DNA from: Coraliomargarita sp. CAG:312
Lineage (GTDB): Bacteria > Verrucomicrobiota > Verrucomicrobiia > Opitutales > Intestinicryptomonadaceae
Length of the DNA stretch: 7,464 bases
NCBI GenBank assembly: GCA_000438015.1
Contig: FR901638.1
Span: 72,241-79,704, forward strand
Direction: 5' to 3'
The position numbers and the translations under genes are program-made. How positions within the stretch are numbered: position 1 is the first letter of the stretch; every line of letters starts with the position of its first letter. Below are positions 6,126 through 7,464 of this stretch, piece by piece. The notes beneath the pieces were generated by a model that was not told the DNA's origin, made no database searches, and worked only from the letters and a program-made list of their open reading frames with translations.

Positions 6126-7016
6126 ATGCCAAAAAAGCAACATAAAGAACCCGCGACATGGCGGGACTTGAAAGACGGCTCATCTGCCTCTAAACGCCAT
6201 GCGCCGCTCTCTTGGCGCGCCCGACTGCGTTCCGTATGGGTGTGGAGCAAGCGCCTGTGCGCGGCAGCAATGCTTGCGGCGATTTGCGCGGGTGCATACT
6301 ACCTTTACCAGAATACATACATAGAAGAAATTTTTAGCGGGAAAACCGAACGCATAAAACAAATAGAGTTTAAAACAGACGGATACATAACCGGAAAATG
6401 GCTAAACGATTTCCTCAGAATCCCCGCGGAGTCAAAACTTAGCGATATAAATATTTTTGCCATAAAGCAGGCTCTGGAAAGCATGGGGCAAATAAACTCC
6501 GCAACAATAGAACGCGTCTATCCCGATATTTTGCGGATACTAATATCCGAACATAAACCTTTTATGCGGACTGCGGTTAAAATAGACTATCAAGTCAGGC
6601 TTTACGCTATGAGCCCGGACGGCGTATTTTTCCAACCAGTTTGCATTCCCGATGAAGTTCTTCAATCTATGCCATTTCTAGAAGGATATGTGCCGGTTTT
6701 TGAAGACAATGAACCAATGCGATATAAGAACGCCGCGCGCATAAACGAGTTTCTTAAGCTTGCAAAGCGCGCCCTCCCCGAAGAAGTTCAAAACTGGCGC
6801 GCCATAAACGTCTCGGAAATCGACAGCCTTACACTGCCGCTGATTACAGTTTCAAGAATAGACGGAGGAACCATAATTTTTGCGCCAAAAGAATTGGAAA
6901 AACAATTGGACAGACTGGAATATATCTTGCGCTACGCCAAAGAAAAACCTTTAAACAAAATAGAGCGCATAGACCTTTCGCTAAAGGAGCGCGCCGACGT
7001 TAAAATAGCCGATTAA
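6126..7016 (+). CDS. ftsQ: Cell division protein FtsQ (POTRA domain)
   Basis: A 296-residue bitopic inner-membrane protein. It has a basic cytoplasmic tail of about 42 residues, a membrane segment around 44-61, and a periplasmic part. A POTRA domain spans about 76-145 (IKQIEFKTDGYI...INSATIERVYPDILRILISEHKP), where ERVYPD-L-I-I-EHKP is the typical end of an FtsQ/DivIB POTRA. A beta-rich FtsQ domain follows, and the end KIERIDLSLKERADVKIA resembles the family's final IDLR...V-VK strand. FtsQ links early divisome proteins to the FtsL/FtsB and FtsW/FtsI complex. Sequence similarity is modest, as usual for FtsQ, but its place between ddl and ftsA matches the classic dcw order. It starts 4 bases after the ddl stop without a clear ribosome binding site, suggesting coupling. 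Confidence 0.88.
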   Translation: MPKKQHKEPATWRDLKDGSSASKRHAPLSWRARLRSVWVWSKRLCAAAMLAAICAGAYYLYQNTYIEEIFSGKTERIKQIEFKTDGYITGKWLNDFLRIPAESKLSDINIFAIKQALESMGQINSATIERVYPDILRILISEHKPFMRTAVKIDYQVRLYAMSPDGVFFQPVCIPDEVLQSMPFLEGYVPVFEDNEPMRYKNAARINEFLKLAKRALPEEVQNWRAINVSEIDSLTLPLITVSRIDGGTIIFAPKELEKQLDRLEYILRYAKEKPLNKIERIDLSLKERADVKIAD

Positions 7017-7025
7017 AAAATTAAA

Positions 7026-7464
7026 ATGAGCGACAGCAAAACCATAGCAGCTTTGGAAATAGGTACCGGAAAGATGCAAGTCTTTATCGGGGAAATCGTC
7101 GACGGCAAAACACTGAACTTTATAGGCAGCGGACAAGCCGCAACTGAAGGCGTTAAAAAAGCCGATATAATAGACGTCCGGCGCGCAGCAGCACAAGCCC
7201 AGGCGGCAATAGTAATGGCGGAACGCTCAACCGGAGCCTCGATAAGATCGGTCTGCCTGGGAATCAGCGGCACTCATATTAAAGGGTTCAGAAATATAGG
7301 CAGCGCAAGCGTTTCCGGAGCGGACGCAATCGTACGCGAAGAAGATGTGGAAAGGGCAAAAGACGACGCGCGCAGCAAAATACTAACCGAAGGCAAAAGC
7401 TACATACACCGGATTTGCTGCGGATATTACGTGGATGACAAGTTTACGCTGTCTCCTGTAGGGA
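7026..7464 (+). CDS. ftsA: Cell division protein FtsA, N-terminal part (3' end outside window)
   Basis: The first 146 residues of FtsA, the actin-like ATP-binding protein that tethers FtsZ to the inner membrane and signals to the divisome. LEIGTGKMQVFIGE (residues 10-23) is the phosphate-1 motif of the actin fold and compares with LEIGTAK in E. coli. VKKADIIDV and AERSTGA-I-SVCLGISGTHI match subdomain 1A. The stretch ending near IHRICCGYYVDD and SPVG falls in subdomain 1C, the FtsA-specific divisome contact. An in-frame TAA (the ftsQ stop, 7014-7016) lies just upstream, so the ATG at 7026 is the first possible ATG. The 9-base leader is A-rich with no Shine-Dalgarno; the nearest AAAGGAG (6983-6989) is about 36 bases away. 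The frame runs off the window edge. ftsZ is expected next but cannot be seen. Confidence 0.93.
   Translation, partial: MSDSKTIAALEIGTGKMQVFIGEIVDGKTLNFIGSGQAATEGVKKADIIDVRRAAAQAQAAIVMAERSTGASIRSVCLGISGTHIKGFRNIGSASVSGADAIVREEDVERAKDDARSKILTEGKSYIHRICCGYYVDDKFTLSPVG

Noticed and set aside
7056..7058. Glu instead of Asp in the FtsA phosphate-1 motif (EIGTGK)
   Set aside because: E. coli FtsA also has EIGTAK at this place, so it is normal for the family.

Overview
This window is a stretch of a bacterial division and cell wall (dcw) gene cluster. All genes lie on the + strand and are packed almost end to end. In order they are: the 3' part of murD, a triple-LysM lipoprotein gene, ftsW, murG, murC, ddl, ftsQ and the 5' part of ftsA. 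There is no intergenic gap above 33 bases, and I see no RNA gene, mobile element, CRISPR array or clear terminator. Long minus-strand and out-of-frame ORFs are shadows of these genes.

Organism: a diderm is implied by the lipoprotein signal and by the FtsQ POTRA protein next to FtsA. A LysM gene between murD and ftsW, followed by murG and a tightly joined murC-ddl pair, is the order I recall from Chlamydia (murD, nlpD, ftsW, murG, murC/ddl fusion). The continuation into ftsQ and ftsA excludes Chlamydia itself, which lacks FtsA and FtsZ. The best inference is a Verrucomicrobiota-like member of the PVC group, perhaps Opitutae. The coding sequence is of middling GC with frequent ATA isoleucine codons. 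The lineage is inferred from gene order and was not tested by a database search.

How the genes work together: MurC adds L-Ala to UDP-MurNAc and MurD adds D-Glu. Ddl makes the D-Ala-D-Ala dipeptide, which MurF (not in the window) attaches. MurG turns lipid I into lipid II, and FtsW polymerises lipid II at the septum. FtsQ and FtsA are divisome scaffold proteins, FtsQ in the periplasm and FtsA as the membrane anchor of FtsZ. The LysM lipoprotein probably binds peptidoglycan at the envelope or division site.

The window is largely an ordinary essential operon, not a new defence or mobile system. The points most worth a second look are a MurC with a contracted central domain that lacks one normally invariant Asn, the 32-base murC/ddl overlap where Chlamydia has a fusion, the non-catalytic triple-LysM lipoprotein in the nlpD slot, a MurD C-terminal motif with Gly in place of a usually conserved Asp, and the scarcity of Shine-Dalgarno sequences within the operon.
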